A program made the translations under genes and the position numbers. Shown in pieces: positions 50,297 through 59,455 of a DNA stretch of 64,000 bases. Origin of the DNA: Shinella sp. H4-D48 (GTDB taxonomy: Bacteria; Pseudomonadota; Alphaproteobacteria; Rhizobiales; Rhizobiaceae); assembly GCF_022637395.1 (NCBI RefSeq), contig NZ_CP093337.1, positions 2,998,501-3,062,500 on the forward strand, in the 5' to 3' direction. A model generated the notes under the pieces. It saw nothing but the letters and a program-made list of their open reading frames with translations, ran no database searches and was not told the DNA's origin. Within the stretch, counting starts at the first letter, position 1. Every line of letters starts with the position of its first letter.

Positions 50297-50551
50297 TTAG
50301 TTGTCGTTCAGGTTGCCGGCAGGGCGGTAGTCGCCGCGGTCGTAGGGCTGCTTGATCGAAGACGACTGGCCGGAAACGACATGCTTGTTGCCGATGCTGT
50401 TCGTGCGGACCGTGTCGACGTTCTGGCTCTTCACGGCATCCGGCGAACCGCCGACGTAGTAGTCGCCGCTGGCGAAGGCAGCAGAGGCGCCGCCGAAGAC
50501 GGAAGCTGCGATGAGGGCAGCGGCGAAAGTGGTGTTCAGGGTCTTGGTCAT
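50297..50551 (-). CDS. Small secreted protein, tandem copy 1
   Basis: 84 residues: signal peptide ending in AFA (about residue 27), then SGDYYVGGSPDAVKSQNVDT and SIGNKHVVSGQSSSIKQPYD. It is the most diverged of four tandem copies (VKSQN, SSSIKQ and C-terminal PAGNLNDN differ). It may belong to the DUF680-like group of rhizobial small secreted proteins, a weak guess. No Cys or catalytic residues. Last gene transcribed in the array. Confidence 0.7.
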   Translation of the reverse strand: MTKTLNTTFAAALIAASVFGGASAAFASGDYYVGGSPDAVKSQNVDTVRTNSIGNKHVVSGQSSSIKQPYDRGDYRPAGNLNDN

Positions 50552-50596
50552 GGTCTTGTCCTATTCAAATCTTGGGAGGTTTCGTCTGCGGTCGGA

Positions 50597-50851
50597 TTAG
50601 TTGCCGTTAACCGGGGCTACCGAGCGGTAGTCGCCGCGGTCATAAGGCTGCTCGACAGAGGCCGACTGGCCGGAGACGACGTGCTTGTTGCCGATGCTGT
50701 TGGTGCGGAACGTATCGACGTTCTGGCTCTGAACGGCATCCGGCGAACCGCCGACATAGTAGTCGCCGCTGGCGAAGGCAGCGGAGGCGCCGCCGAAGAC
50801 GGAAGCTGCGATGAGGGCAGCGGCGAAAGTGGTGTTCAGGGTCTTGGTCAT
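50597..50851 (-). CDS. Small secreted protein, tandem copy 2
   Basis: 84 residues, MTKTLNTTFAAALIAASVFG… signal peptide, mature part ending YRSVAPVNGN. Nearly identical to copies 3 and 4. An upstream in-frame MNRTKT extension exists in copies 2 and 3 but not in 1 and 4, so the MTKTL start is used. Function unknown. Confidence 0.7.
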   Translation of the reverse strand: MTKTLNTTFAAALIAASVFGGASAAFASGDYYVGGSPDAVQSQNVDTFRTNSIGNKHVVSGQSASVEQPYDRGDYRSVAPVNGN

Positions 50852-50897
50852 GGTCTTTGTCCTATTCAAATCTTGGGAGGTTTCGTCTGCGGTCGGA

Positions 50898-51152
50898 TTA
50901 GTTGCCGTTGACCGGGGCTACCGAGCGGTAGTCGCCGCGGTCATAAGGCTGCTCGACAGAGGCCGACTGGCCGGAGATGACGTGCTTGTTGCCGATGCTG
51001 TTGGTACGGAACGTATCGACGTTCTGGCTCTGAACGGCATCCGGCGAACCGCCGACATAGTAGTCGCCGCTGGCGAAAGCAGCGGAGGCGCCGCCGAAGA
51101 CGGAAGCTGCGATGAGGGCAGCGGCGAAAGTGGTGTTCAGGGTCTTGGTCAT
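50898..51152 (-). CDS. Small secreted protein, tandem copy 3
   Basis: 84 residues, same layout as copy 2; differs by HVISGQ instead of HVVSGQ. Probably exported by Sec and cleaved after AFA. Co-transcribed with the other copies since the spacers lack terminators. Confidence 0.7.
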   Translation of the reverse strand: MTKTLNTTFAAALIAASVFGGASAAFASGDYYVGGSPDAVQSQNVDTFRTNSIGNKHVISGQSASVEQPYDRGDYRSVAPVNGN

Positions 51153-51198
51153 GGTCTTTGTCCTATTCAAATCTTGGGAGGTTTCGTCTGCGGTCGGA

Positions 51199-51453
51199 TT
51201 AGTTGCCGTTAACCGGGGCTACCGAGCGGTAGTCGCCGCGGTCATAAGGCTGCTCGACAGAGGCCGACTGGCCGGAGATGACGTGCTTGTTGCCGATGCT
51301 GTTGGTACGGAACGTATCGACGTTCTGGCTCTGAACGGCATCCGGCGAACCGCCGACATAGTAGTCGCCGCTGGCGAAAGCAGCGGAGGTGCCGCCGAAG
51401 ACGGAAGCTGCGATGAGGGCAGCGGCGAAGGTGGTGTTAAGGGTCTTGGTCAT
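51199..51453 (-). CDS. Small secreted protein, tandem copy 4 (promoter-proximal)
   Basis: 84 residues; first in transcription order. Signal peptide has GGTSAAFA instead of GGASAAFA. Mature part matches copy 3. The 600-base gap 51454-52059 upstream should hold the array promoter. Confidence 0.7.
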   Translation of the reverse strand: MTKTLNTTFAAALIAASVFGGTSAAFASGDYYVGGSPDAVQSQNVDTFRTNSIGNKHVISGQSASVEQPYDRGDYRSVAPVNGN

Positions 51454-51977
51454 TGTGGTCGTCCTTTCCTATATGTGGTGTGGGAAGCGGCGGTGCGGTC
51501 TTGCTCGATTGCAGGGGCGGGCCAATTCTGGGGCGCTCACAGCTCTCTTTGCTTCAACGGTTCCGGCATCGTCTTTCCCTTGTGTTGACTTTCGGAAGCG
51601 GGGTGTGCCGCTTTCGTGATTTAAAGATGGTCCCTCATTTTGTGGGCCGCAAGGGTCTGCTTCTGGAAACAACTGTCAACGTTTGTTGAACAATGAAAAC
51701 GGCGTCTAACGAGCACAACCCAAGACGATAAAATGCACCAGAACCGTCCGGCCGGACTGTTTATCTGCACAAACAATCATCAACGTAAACATCTGATTTA
51801 AAAGAATATTATTTGAACGCCTTCACCATGAGGCAATGAATGCACGTAAAGTGTGCATCACGGAACTGTCACATTAACAAATGTGGCGGTTTACACGCTG
51901 CGCGAAATTTCAAGAGTTTCACGAAGGTGTGAGAAAGAAAATTAGTGCCGGAAAACACCGTATCGGCCCGGCTAAAT

Positions 51978-51997
51978 TGTGACGGAATTGTGTCACA
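51978..51997. promoter_or_regulatory. TGTGAC…GTCACA dyad in a long intergenic gap
   Basis: TGTGACGGAATTGTGTCACA is a 20-base dyad with 6-base arms, resembling a CRP/FNR-type site in layout. It lies in the AT-rich, gene-free 51454-52059 interval between the tandem array and the M20 hydrolase. A nearby TGTCACATTAACAAATGTGG (about 51868) is similar. The cognate regulator is unknown. Confidence 0.4.
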
Positions 51998-52059
51998 GAG
52001 GTCCGCGGGGCGGACCGGTTGTCCCAAATGCCTATCAGAATCCCTACGTGATTCCCTGT

Positions 52060-53229
52060 TCAGGCCGGGCGAAGATAATGCTCCGTAAGTTCGGTCCAGA
52101 AGGCGGCGCCGACGGGGAGAAGGTCGTCGTTGAAGTTATAGGCGGGATGGTGGAGCGAGTGGTCGTTTTCGCCGCTCCTGCCGCCGAGGAAGAAATACGT
52201 GCCGGGACGTTCCTTCAGCATATAGGCGAAATCCTCGCTGCCCATGAAAGGACGCTCGAGATCGACGACCTTGTCGGCGCCGGCAAAGCGGATGGCAAGG
52301 TCCCGCACCAGATCCGTCTCCGCCTTATGGTTGACGGTGGCGTCGTAGAAGCGCTGATAATCCACCGTCGCCGTCATGCCGTAGCTTTCCGCCTGTCCCA
52401 CGGCGACCAGGCGGATGCGGCGCTCCAGCTCATCGCGCACATTTGCATCGAAGGAGCGGATGCCCACCACGATCTCGGCGCGGCTGGGAATGATGTTGCT
52501 TGCCGAACCCGAATGGAACGAGCCGACCGTGACGACCGTCGGATCGATCGGGTGGATGTTGCGCGACACGATGGTCTGAAGCGCCATGACGATGGAGGCG
52601 CCGCAGACGATGGGATCGAGCGTCTCCTGCGGTTCTGCGCCGTGGCCGCCGCGCCCGTTGACGGTGATGCGCGCCTCGTCCACTGCCGCCATGATCGGGC
52701 CTTCGCGCAGCGCGAACTGGCCGAAGGGAAGGCCGGGCTCGTTGTGAAGCGCAAAGACCGCGTCGCAGGGAAAGCGGTCGAACAGCCCCTCTTCTACCAT
52801 AATCTTCGCGCCGCCGAAATTTTCCTCCGCCGGCTGGAAGATGAGATGCACGGTGCCGTCGAAATTGCGCCGCTCGGCAATGGCCTTCGCCGCACCGAGC
52901 AACATGGCCGTGTGGCCATCGTGCCCGCAGGCATGCATGCGGCCCGGCGTCTTGCTGGCATAGGGAAGGCCGGTTTCCTCCAGGATCGGCAGGGCGTCGA
53001 TATCGGCGCGAATGCCGATGGATTTGCGGCTTGTACCATTGGTGAGCGTCGCCACGAGGCCCGTCCTGGCGAGGCCGCGCGACACCGTGTAGCCGTAGCT
53101 TTCGAGATGGCACGCGATGACATCGGACGTGCGCACCTCCTCCAGGCCGAGTTCGGGATGCTCGTGCAGGTCACGGCGAATGGCCACCATTTCGGGCATG
53201 TTGTTGAGCAAGGTCGTGTGGATCGTCAT
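52060..53229 (-). CDS. M20-family amidohydrolase
   Basis: 389 residues. M20D peptidase fold with metal ligands in RADIDALPILEETG, MHACGHDGHTAML and FQPAEENFGGA, plus a dimerisation domain with GRGGHGAEPQE. Such enzymes hydrolyse N-acyl amino acids or related amides in the cytoplasm. Its place as last gene of the ABC importer operon suggests it acts on the imported compound, for example an N-acyl or modified arginine. Confidence 0.92.
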   Translation of the reverse strand: MTIHTTLLNNMPEMVAIRRDLHEHPELGLEEVRTSDVIACHLESYGYTVSRGLARTGLVATLTNGTSRKSIGIRADIDALPILEETGLPYASKTPGRMHACGHDGHTAMLLGAAKAIAERRNFDGTVHLIFQPAEENFGGAKIMVEEGLFDRFPCDAVFALHNEPGLPFGQFALREGPIMAAVDEARITVNGRGGHGAEPQETLDPIVCGASIVMALQTIVSRNIHPIDPTVVTVGSFHSGSASNIIPSRAEIVVGIRSFDANVRDELERRIRLVAVGQAESYGMTATVDYQRFYDATVNHKAETDLVRDLAIRFAGADKVVDLERPFMGSEDFAYMLKERPGTYFFLGGRSGENDHSLHHPAYNFNDDLLPVGAAFWTELTEHYLRPA

Positions 53230-53242
53230 GTCGTCACCGGTA

Positions 53243-54061
53243 TCAGGCGCCCCGCGTCGGGATCCTGCTTTCGAAATAGCGGAAGCCCACCACGAGAAGT
53301 GCGGTCAGGCAGAGATAGATGAGCGCCAGGAGAAGCAGCGGCTCGTAGGTAATGTAGGTCTCCTGCCGCACCTTGGAGACGACGGCATAAACGTCGATCA
53401 CGGTGATCGTCGCAACGAGCGGCGTCGCCTTCAGTTGCAGCACCGTCTCACCGTTCAGGGTCGGCAGGGCGCGATGGATGGCGCGCGGCAGCCAGATGCG
53501 GCGGAAGACGGTGAAGGGGCTCATGCCATAGGCGCGTGCGGCTTCAAGCTCGCCGGGCGGCACGCCGGCAAAGGCACCGCGCATCACCTCGCCCTCATAG
53601 GCGGCAAAGGAGATGGTAAGTGCCGCCACCCCATAAGGCCATGCCTCGCGCAGATAGGGCCAGAGGAACGAATTGCGGATTTCCGGAAACTGCGGAAAGA
53701 GCGAGCCGAGGCCGTAATAGAGCAGCCACAGTTGCAGCAGCAGCGGCGTGCCGCGGACGATGGTGCAGAACCCCTTTGCGAGCATCTTCAGCGGCCACGG
53801 CCCCGTGACCTGCACAAGGCCGATCGGCAGCGCCAGCAGGAACCCGAGGATCGACGTCACGAACAGCAGCATGAGCGTGACGCCGACGCCATAAACGAGG
53901 CGGCCGGAATATTTCGGCACCCAGTCCCAGCGCATGAACCAGACGATACAGAAGACGAGCACGGCGGCGATCACCATCAGCACGATGCGATGCGGCTTGA
54001 AGAAGCTCTGCTTCGTCGGCAGTTCGGTCAGCGCCATGGCGGCGACGGTCGGATCGCTCAT
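53243..54061 (-). CDS. Polar amino-acid ABC transporter permease (HisM-like)
   Basis: 272 residues. N-terminal extension with a membrane helix, then the amino-acid permease domain with the EAA loop GELEAARAYGMSPFTVFRRI. The frame is open far upstream, but the ATG at 54061 overlaps the previous stop (ATGA) and is chosen. It forms the membrane channel with the other permease. Part of the 56444-to-52060 operon. Confidence 0.92.
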   Translation of the reverse strand: MSDPTVAAMALTELPTKQSFFKPHRIVLMVIAAVLVFCIVWFMRWDWVPKYSGRLVYGVGVTLMLLFVTSILGFLLALPIGLVQVTGPWPLKMLAKGFCTIVRGTPLLLQLWLLYYGLGSLFPQFPEIRNSFLWPYLREAWPYGVAALTISFAAYEGEVMRGAFAGVPPGELEAARAYGMSPFTVFRRIWLPRAIHRALPTLNGETVLQLKATPLVATITVIDVYAVVSKVRQETYITYEPLLLLALIYLCLTALLVVGFRYFESRIPTRGA

Positions 54062-54789
54062 CGCACGGTCTCCGGCATGCCGCGCCGGTAATGGCGCTCG
54101 ATGAAGCCGATCAGCACGTTCGAAACCAGCGTGATCATCAGATAGAGTGCCCCTGCCGCGCAGAAGAAGAGCAGGTACGCCTTGGTGCTGCCCGCCGCCT
54201 GGCGGGTCACCAGCGTCAGCTCGCTGAAGCCGACGACGGCCAGCAGTGCCGTATCCTTGGTGGCGATCAGCCAGAGGTTCGAAAGGCCGGGAATGGCGTG
54301 CGGCAGCATGGCCGGCAGGGTTATGCGCCGCATGATCTGCACGGGCGACATGCCATAAGCGCGCGCCGCCTCGATCTGCCCCGCCGGCACCGCCTTGATG
54401 GCCCCGCGCAGCACCTCGGTCGAATAGGCGCCCTGCACGACGCCGATGACGAAGATGCCCGCGGCCAGGCCGCTGATATCGACCGGCCCCCAGCCAGCGG
54501 CGTTCGACAGCCTGTTGAGCACATCCGTGCCCGCATAATAGAGAATGAGGATCAACACGAGTTCCGGCACCGCGCGCACCAGCGTGGTGTAGACCTCCAG
54601 CAGATCCTTGGTCACGGGCCCGCCATAGAGCTTGCCCATCGCGCCGCCCGTGCCAAGCACCAGGCCGAGCGCATAGCCCCCGATCGCAATCTGCACGGAC
54701 TGCCACAGACCTCCCAGAAGAACGCCGCCCCAGCCGGGCGGGTTGAGCGCGAGCAGGCTCCAGTTGATCAGCGATCCGGCATCGGCCAT
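54058..54789 (-). CDS. Polar amino-acid ABC transporter permease (HisQ-like)
   Basis: 243 residues, about five membrane helices, EAA loop QIEAARAYGMSPVQIMRRI and N-terminal TTLVRAVPELVLILILYY. Translationally coupled to the second permease. Confidence 0.93.
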   Translation of the reverse strand: MADAGSLINWSLLALNPPGWGGVLLGGLWQSVQIAIGGYALGLVLGTGGAMGKLYGGPVTKDLLEVYTTLVRAVPELVLILILYYAGTDVLNRLSNAAGWGPVDISGLAAGIFVIGVVQGAYSTEVLRGAIKAVPAGQIEAARAYGMSPVQIMRRITLPAMLPHAIPGLSNLWLIATKDTALLAVVGFSELTLVTRQAAGSTKAYLLFFCAAGALYLMITLVSNVLIGFIERHYRRGMPETVR

Positions 54790-54859
54790 GGGGTCTCGTA
54801 TCCGTTCGGGAAGGAAGCGCGGCGGTGCCCGGCACCGCCGCGGTGGTCATCGGAACCCA

Positions 54860-55642
54860 TCAGCCCCCGTAAACGTCGAAATCGAAATACTTCTTGGTGA
54901 TCTCGTCATAGGTGCCGTTGGCACGGATGGCCTTGATCGCGGCGTTGATCTTTTCCTTCAGCTCCGCCTCGCCCTTGCGCAGGCCGACACCGACGCCAAG
55001 ACCGAGAATATCCGGATCGTCCTTGACGTTGCCCTTCAGGTCGCAGCAGGCAGCGCCCTGTTCGGATTTCAGGAACGCGGACAGCGCGATGGAATCCGCC
55101 TGCACCGCATCGATGCGGCCGGCGGCGAGGTCGTTGTTGGCCTCGTCCTGCGTCTGGTATTCCTTCACCGTCGCGCCGTTCTCGCCGAAATACTTGTTGG
55201 CATAGACCTGGTGGATGGTCGCGACCTGCACGCCGACAGTCTTGCCCTTCAGCCCTTCCGGCGTGGCTTCGAAGCTTTCGCCCTTCGGGCCGATGACCGC
55301 CGTCGGGGTGTTGTAATACTTATCGGAGAAATCGATCGTCTGGAGGCGCTCAGCGGTGATCGACATCGAGCCGATGATCATGTCGATCTTGTTGGAGGTG
55401 AGCGCCGGGATGATGCCGTCCCAGGCAACGGGCGTGATTACGCAATCAAGCTTGGCTTCGGTGCAGATCGCCTTCATGAAGTCGACTTCCCAGCCTTCCC
55501 AGTTGCCGGAAGCATCCGGCGAGGTGAAGGGCGGATAGGGCTCAGCGGCAAAGCCGACACGGACCTGCTGGGCCGCAGCGCCCGAAACGGCGGCGATGCC
55601 GATGGCGGCGGCAAGGGCGATTGTCTTCAAGGCATTCTTCAT
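54860..55642 (-). CDS. Periplasmic amino-acid-binding protein
   Basis: 260 residues. Signal peptide ending AAA/AQ, then SBP family 3 fold: VRVGFAAEPYPPFTSPD, GWEVDFMKAI and IIGSMSITAERLQTIDFSD. The architecture fits the Lys/Arg/ornithine or octopine/nopaline binding proteins (ArgT/AotJ/OccT type). In context with AruH and AruI-like enzymes the ligand is probably arginine or a derivative. Confidence 0.92.
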   Translation of the reverse strand: MKNALKTIALAAAIGIAAVSGAAAQQVRVGFAAEPYPPFTSPDASGNWEGWEVDFMKAICTEAKLDCVITPVAWDGIIPALTSNKIDMIIGSMSITAERLQTIDFSDKYYNTPTAVIGPKGESFEATPEGLKGKTVGVQVATIHQVYANKYFGENGATVKEYQTQDEANNDLAAGRIDAVQADSIALSAFLKSEQGAACCDLKGNVKDDPDILGLGVGVGLRKGEAELKEKINAAIKAIRANGTYDEITKKYFDFDVYGG

Positions 55643-55670
55643 GATCTTCCCTCTGTTGGTCTTATGGTTT

Positions 55671-56444
55671 TCAGTGGATGGAACTGATGAACTTCTTCAG
55701 GCGCTCCGACTTCGGCGATCCGAACAGTTCGTCCGGCGGACCCTGTTCCTCGATGACGCCATTGGCCAGGAAAACGACATGGCTCGCGACATTGCGGGCG
55801 AACTTCATTTCGTGCGTGACGAGGATCATCGTGCGCTTTTCCTTGGCGAGATCGCCGATGACGGAGAGCACTTCGCCCACCAGTTCCGGGTCGAGCGCGG
55901 AGGTGGGTTCGTCGAACAGCATGACATGCGGCTGGATGGCGAGCGCGCGGGCAATCGCCGCGCGCTGCTGCTGGCCGCCCGAGAGGAAGGCAGGATAGGC
56001 ATCGCGCTTCTCATGGAGGCCGACGCGGCGCAGCAGCGTTTCGGCGCGGTCGACCGCCTCGTCCTTGCGCACACCGAGCACATGCACCGGCGCCTCGATG
56101 ACGTTTTCAAGGATTGTCATATGCTGCCACAGATTGAAGCTCTGGAACACCATGCCGAGGCGGGAGCGGATGCGCTGCACCTGCTTGCGGTCGGACGGCA
56201 GCTGCCCGCCATGGCCATCCTTCTTCATGGCGATGGTCTCGCCATGGATGGTGACCGAACCGGCGCTCGGCAGTTCCAGCATGTTGATGCAGCGCAGCAA
56301 GGTCGACTTGCCCGAGCCCGAGCCGCCGATGATGGCGATGACGTCGCCCTCATGTGCCGTGAGCGATACGCCCTTGAGAACCTCGAGCGGTCCGAAGCGT
56401 TTGTGCAGGTCCCTGACCGCGATTGCCTCGGCACGCTCCATCAT
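55671..56444 (-). CDS. Polar amino-acid ABC transporter ATPase
   Basis: About 257 residues. Walker A GGSGSGKST, signature LSGGQQQR, Walker B VMLFDEPTSALDP and switch His in VTHEM; close to HisP/AotP. The frame is open far upstream through the divergent promoter, so the start at 56444 (MMERAEAIAV) is chosen. First gene of the importer operon. Confidence 0.95.
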   Translation of the reverse strand: MMERAEAIAVRDLHKRFGPLEVLKGVSLTAHEGDVIAIIGGSGSGKSTLLRCINMLELPSAGSVTIHGETIAMKKDGHGGQLPSDRKQVQRIRSRLGMVFQSFNLWQHMTILENVIEAPVHVLGVRKDEAVDRAETLLRRVGLHEKRDAYPAFLSGGQQQRAAIARALAIQPHVMLFDEPTSALDPELVGEVLSVIGDLAKEKRTMILVTHEMKFARNVASHVVFLANGVIEEQGPPDELFGSPKSERLKKFISSIH

Positions 56445-56565
56445 CGCGCGTTTGCCTCGCGCGCACGGAAAGCCGATGCATGACTCATGCCAAATTCCCC
56501 TGTTTTTCAACGTTCCCGCGGGCATCTTCGGCCCGTCGTTCGCTTTGTTTAAGTCATCGTGGCAC

Positions 56566-56593
56566 TTGTTAAGAAATTGTTCAAGCGTATAAT
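56566..56593 (+). promoter_or_regulatory. Sigma-70-type promoter for the degradation operon
   Basis: TTGTTA (56566-56571), 16-base spacer and a perfect TATAAT (56588-56593) about 65 bases before the DDAH-like gene. The divergent 213-base interval (56445-56657) should also contain the importer promoter and a TetR operator. Confidence 0.6.
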
Positions 56594-56657
56594 AATCGTC
56601 ACGCCGACTTTTATTCCGGCGCCCGTCCATCGATCCCGTTTCTGCCAGGAGTATTGA

Positions 56658-57536
56658 ATGACCGCCTTCGGTTCGCAGGAAATGTCTGCCCCTCTCAAGC
56701 GCGTTCTCATGCGCCGTCCCGGCGCAAGCCTGCGCGCCGCCGATCCCGCCAAATGGCATTACGGGCCGACATTCGATGGCGAGCGCGCAGTTGTACAATA
56801 TTCCGCCTTCGCGGAGATGGTGGAAAAATCCGGCGCCGAAATCATCTGGCTGGAAGACGATGGCGATGGCCTCGCCGACGCGATGTTCACGCATGATCCG
56901 TCGCTTATGTCGGATCACGGGGCCATTCTGCTGCGCATGGGCAAGCCGCTGCGTGTTGCCGAAACCGCGCTGCACGAAAAGGCCTATGCCGAGCGGCAGA
57001 TTCCCATTCTCGGTCGAATCACGGGTGAAGGCACCGTCGAAGGCGGCGACTGCATCTGGCTCGATGCGAAGACGCTCGTCATCGGCCGCGGCGTGCGGAC
57101 AAACCAGGAAGGCATCGATCAGATCACGCGCATTCTCGCACCGCATGGCGTGAGCGTGCTCGCCTACGATCTCCCGCTCTGGCAAGGCGAAGAAGCATGC
57201 CTCCACCTGATGAGTGTGATGAGCCCGCTTGCCGACAATCTCGCGTTGGTCTTCGCGCCGCTGCTTCCCGCTGCCTTCTACCAGCTCTTGAAGAAGCGCG
57301 GCATACAGCTCATCGAGGCTCCGGCCGACGAGTTCCATGCCAGCAACGGCCTATCGCTCAACGTCTTGCCGACGAAGCCCTACGACGTCATCATGGTGGA
57401 AGGCTTCCCGGCCACCAGGGCGGCGATGGAAGCGGCCGGCTGCACCGTCCAGACCTTCGAGGCCGACGCGCTCTGCATCGCCTGCGAAGGCGGGCCGACC
57501 TGCCTCACGCGGCCGGTGCTGCGCCAGGCTGCATGA
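56658..57536 (+). CDS. DDAH / arginine-deiminase-fold guanidine hydrolase
   Basis: 292 residues. Amidinotransferase/DDAH superfamily with EGTVEGGDCIWLD, the catalytic His in EACLHLMSVMSPL and the nucleophilic Cys in EGGPTCLTRPVL. Relatives convert dimethylarginine to citrulline, or use other guanidino substrates. Clustered with an arginine-type importer and the AruH/AruI-like pair, so a substituted arginine is a plausible substrate. Weak Shine-Dalgarno (CAGGAG) before the ATG. Confidence 0.88.
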   Translation: MTAFGSQEMSAPLKRVLMRRPGASLRAADPAKWHYGPTFDGERAVVQYSAFAEMVEKSGAEIIWLEDDGDGLADAMFTHDPSLMSDHGAILLRMGKPLRVAETALHEKAYAERQIPILGRITGEGTVEGGDCIWLDAKTLVIGRGVRTNQEGIDQITRILAPHGVSVLAYDLPLWQGEEACLHLMSVMSPLADNLALVFAPLLPAAFYQLLKKRGIQLIEAPADEFHASNGLSLNVLPTKPYDVIMVEGFPATRAAMEAAGCTVQTFEADALCIACEGGPTCLTRPVLRQAA

Positions 57537-57600
57537 GGCAATTCCAGCCAGCACATACGGGCGGATTTGCCGTCGAAACCGCCCAGAACGAGAGGATGAC

Positions 57601-58236
57601 ATGGCCCGCCGGACCTTTCATCGCGCCCCCGAGGCCGAGCGCCGCCACGACCTGATCGAGGCGACGCTCGACTGCATCGCCGAATATGGGCTCCAGGGGG
57701 CGACGGTCCGGCAGATCGCCATCAAGGCGGGCGTCACGGCCGGCCTGATCCGGCACTATTTCCAGTCGAAGGAGCACATCCTTCAGGAAGCCTATCGCGT
57801 GGTCATCGCCCGGCTGACCGAAAAGGCCGAGCGCGTCACCGGCGATGCGGAAACGCGGCTGCGCGACTTCATCGTCATCAACCTGACGGAGCCGGTCGCC
57901 AACAGCCGCAGCCTTTCCTTATGGGCCTCGTTCATCAGCCGGGTCAGCGTCGATCCGGAACTGGCGGCGATCCATCGCGAAGGCTATCTCGGCTTCCGAA
58001 ACGCGCTCGAAACGCTGCTTGGCGACTTTCTGGCCGAGCGCGGCGCGGATGCCTCACCGGAGCGCTGCCGCCGGCTCGCCATCGCCATCAACGGTCTTCT
58101 CGACGGCCTGTGGCTGGAAGGTTGCCTTGCCGGCGAACTCTTCGGTGAAAGCGAACTCGTCGAGATTGCACTGACATCCATCGAAACGCTGCTCGGACTG
58201 CCGCTGAGACCGGCCGATGCCGGGCCGCGACCCTAG
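57601..58236 (+). CDS. TetR/BetI-like transcriptional regulator
   Basis: 211 residues. N-terminal helix-turn-helix typical of TetR (GATVRQIAIKAGVTAGLIRH then YFQSKEHILQEAY) with a BetI-like ligand domain. Lies between the DDAH-like and aminotransferase genes, so it likely controls this divergent locus in response to the substrate. The ATG at 57601 follows GAGAGGATG. Confidence 0.9.
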   Translation: MARRTFHRAPEAERRHDLIEATLDCIAEYGLQGATVRQIAIKAGVTAGLIRHYFQSKEHILQEAYRVVIARLTEKAERVTGDAETRLRDFIVINLTEPVANSRSLSLWASFISRVSVDPELAAIHREGYLGFRNALETLLGDFLAERGADASPERCRRLAIAINGLLDGLWLEGCLAGELFGESELVEIALTSIETLLGLPLRPADAGPRP

Positions 58237-58264
58237 ACCGATCATTCCCATGCGGAGGACAGCC

Positions 58265-59455
58265 ATGCGCTACGCATCCATCACAGACCGGCTCGCAAAT
58301 CTCGGCTCCGAGAAATGGGCGATCCATGCGGAGGCGCGGCGCATGAAGGCCGAGGGTCAGCCGATCATAGAGCTGACCATCGGCGAGCCGGACGTGCCCC
58401 CGGACGCGACCCTTCTGGCAGAGGCGGTGCGCGCCATGCATGCCGGCCGCTACCGCTATTCCAACGGGCGCGGCGAGCCGTCCGTCGTCGGCGCGCTGGT
58501 GCGCAAGTACGCCAAGCGCCGGGCCGGCGTGACGGAGGAGAACGTACTCTGCTTTCCCGGCACGCAGACGGCGCTTTTTGCCGTCATGCTGGGCCTTGTC
58601 GAGGCTGGCGACGCCGTGCTCGTCGGCGATCCGCTCTATGCGACCTATGAAGGCGTCATCCGCGCGACCGGCGCAGCACAGATCGCGGTGCCGCTGCGCC
58701 CGGAACACGGCTTCCACATGAAGGCCGCCGATCTCGAGGCCGCCATCACACCGCAATGCCGCGCGGTGCTGCTCAATACGCCGCACAACCCGACCGGGGC
58801 GGTGCTGACCGCGGACGAGATTGCCGAGATCGGCGAGGTTTGCCGCAAACACGACCTGTGGATCGTCTGCGACGAGGTTTACGAACAGCTGATCTTCGGC
58901 GCCGCCTTCGCGTCGCCCTTCGACAATCCGGATCTGGCGGAGCGCACCATCGTCGTCTCTTCCATCTCGAAATCCCATGCGGCGCCCGGTTTTCGCAGCG
59001 GCTGGGCCGTCGGCCCGGCGGAGTTCTGCACGCGCCTGCTTTCGGTTTCGGAGACCATGCTGTTCGGCGGGCAGCCCTTCATCGCCGATATGACGGCCCA
59101 TGCGCTGGACAACCCCATCGGCACCGCCGCCACGATGCGCGCCACCTACAAGGCACGCGCGGCGCGCTTCGCCGAGGCGCTGTCGCGCGCCCCGGGCCTC
59201 GTGCCGTTGCCGCCGGAAGCCGGGATGTTCATCGTCGTCGATGTCTCAGGTACCGGCCTGAGCGGCGAGGAATTCGCCTGGGCGCTGCTGCGCGAGGAAA
59301 GCGTCGCCGTCATGCCTGGCTCTTCGTTCGGCGAAGAGGCGAAGGGTATCATCCGCCTCAGCCTCACCGTGCCCGATACCCATATAGATGAGGCCTGCAA
59401 GCGCATTGCAGCGCTTGCCACCCGCGCCACAAGCCCGAAGGAGCGCTACGCATGA
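58265..59455 (+). CDS. aruH: Aminotransferase, AruH-like (arginine:pyruvate)
   Basis: 396 residues. Class I/II aminotransferase with GEPDVPPD, NTPHNPTGAVLT, CDEVYEQLIFG and the PLP lysine SISKSHAAPGFRSGW. Followed with a 4-base overlap by an AruI-like decarboxylase, the order of the arginine transaminase pathway, where AruH makes 2-ketoarginine. The specificity is inferred from context. ATG at 58265 after GGAGGAC. Confidence 0.75.
   Translation: MRYASITDRLANLGSEKWAIHAEARRMKAEGQPIIELTIGEPDVPPDATLLAEAVRAMHAGRYRYSNGRGEPSVVGALVRKYAKRRAGVTEENVLCFPGTQTALFAVMLGLVEAGDAVLVGDPLYATYEGVIRATGAAQIAVPLRPEHGFHMKAADLEAAITPQCRAVLLNTPHNPTGAVLTADEIAEIGEVCRKHDLWIVCDEVYEQLIFGAAFASPFDNPDLAERTIVVSSISKSHAAPGFRSGWAVGPAEFCTRLLSVSETMLFGGQPFIADMTAHALDNPIGTAATMRATYKARAARFAEALSRAPGLVPLPPEAGMFIVVDVSGTGLSGEEFAWALLREESVAVMPGSSFGEEAKGIIRLSLTVPDTHIDEACKRIAALATRATSPKERYA

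Larger units (their letters stand above)
50297..51453. repeat. Four-copy tandem gene array
   Basis: Four paralogous genes with a period of 300-301 bases (starts 50551, 50851, 51152, 51453), including nearly identical intergenic spacers of about 46 bases. Copies 2-4 are almost identical to each other, so the array has expanded or been homogenised recently. Not a CRISPR: the units are coding and lack spacers. Confidence 0.9.

Noticed and set aside
48654-50300. Plus-strand frame of about 390 residues at 49122-50300
   Set aside because: Shadow of cydA; Arg/Glu/His-rich with no recognisable domain.
50297-51453. CRISPR-like periodicity
   Set aside because: The 301-base repeats are coding paralogs with near-identical spacers, not short repeats with unique spacers.
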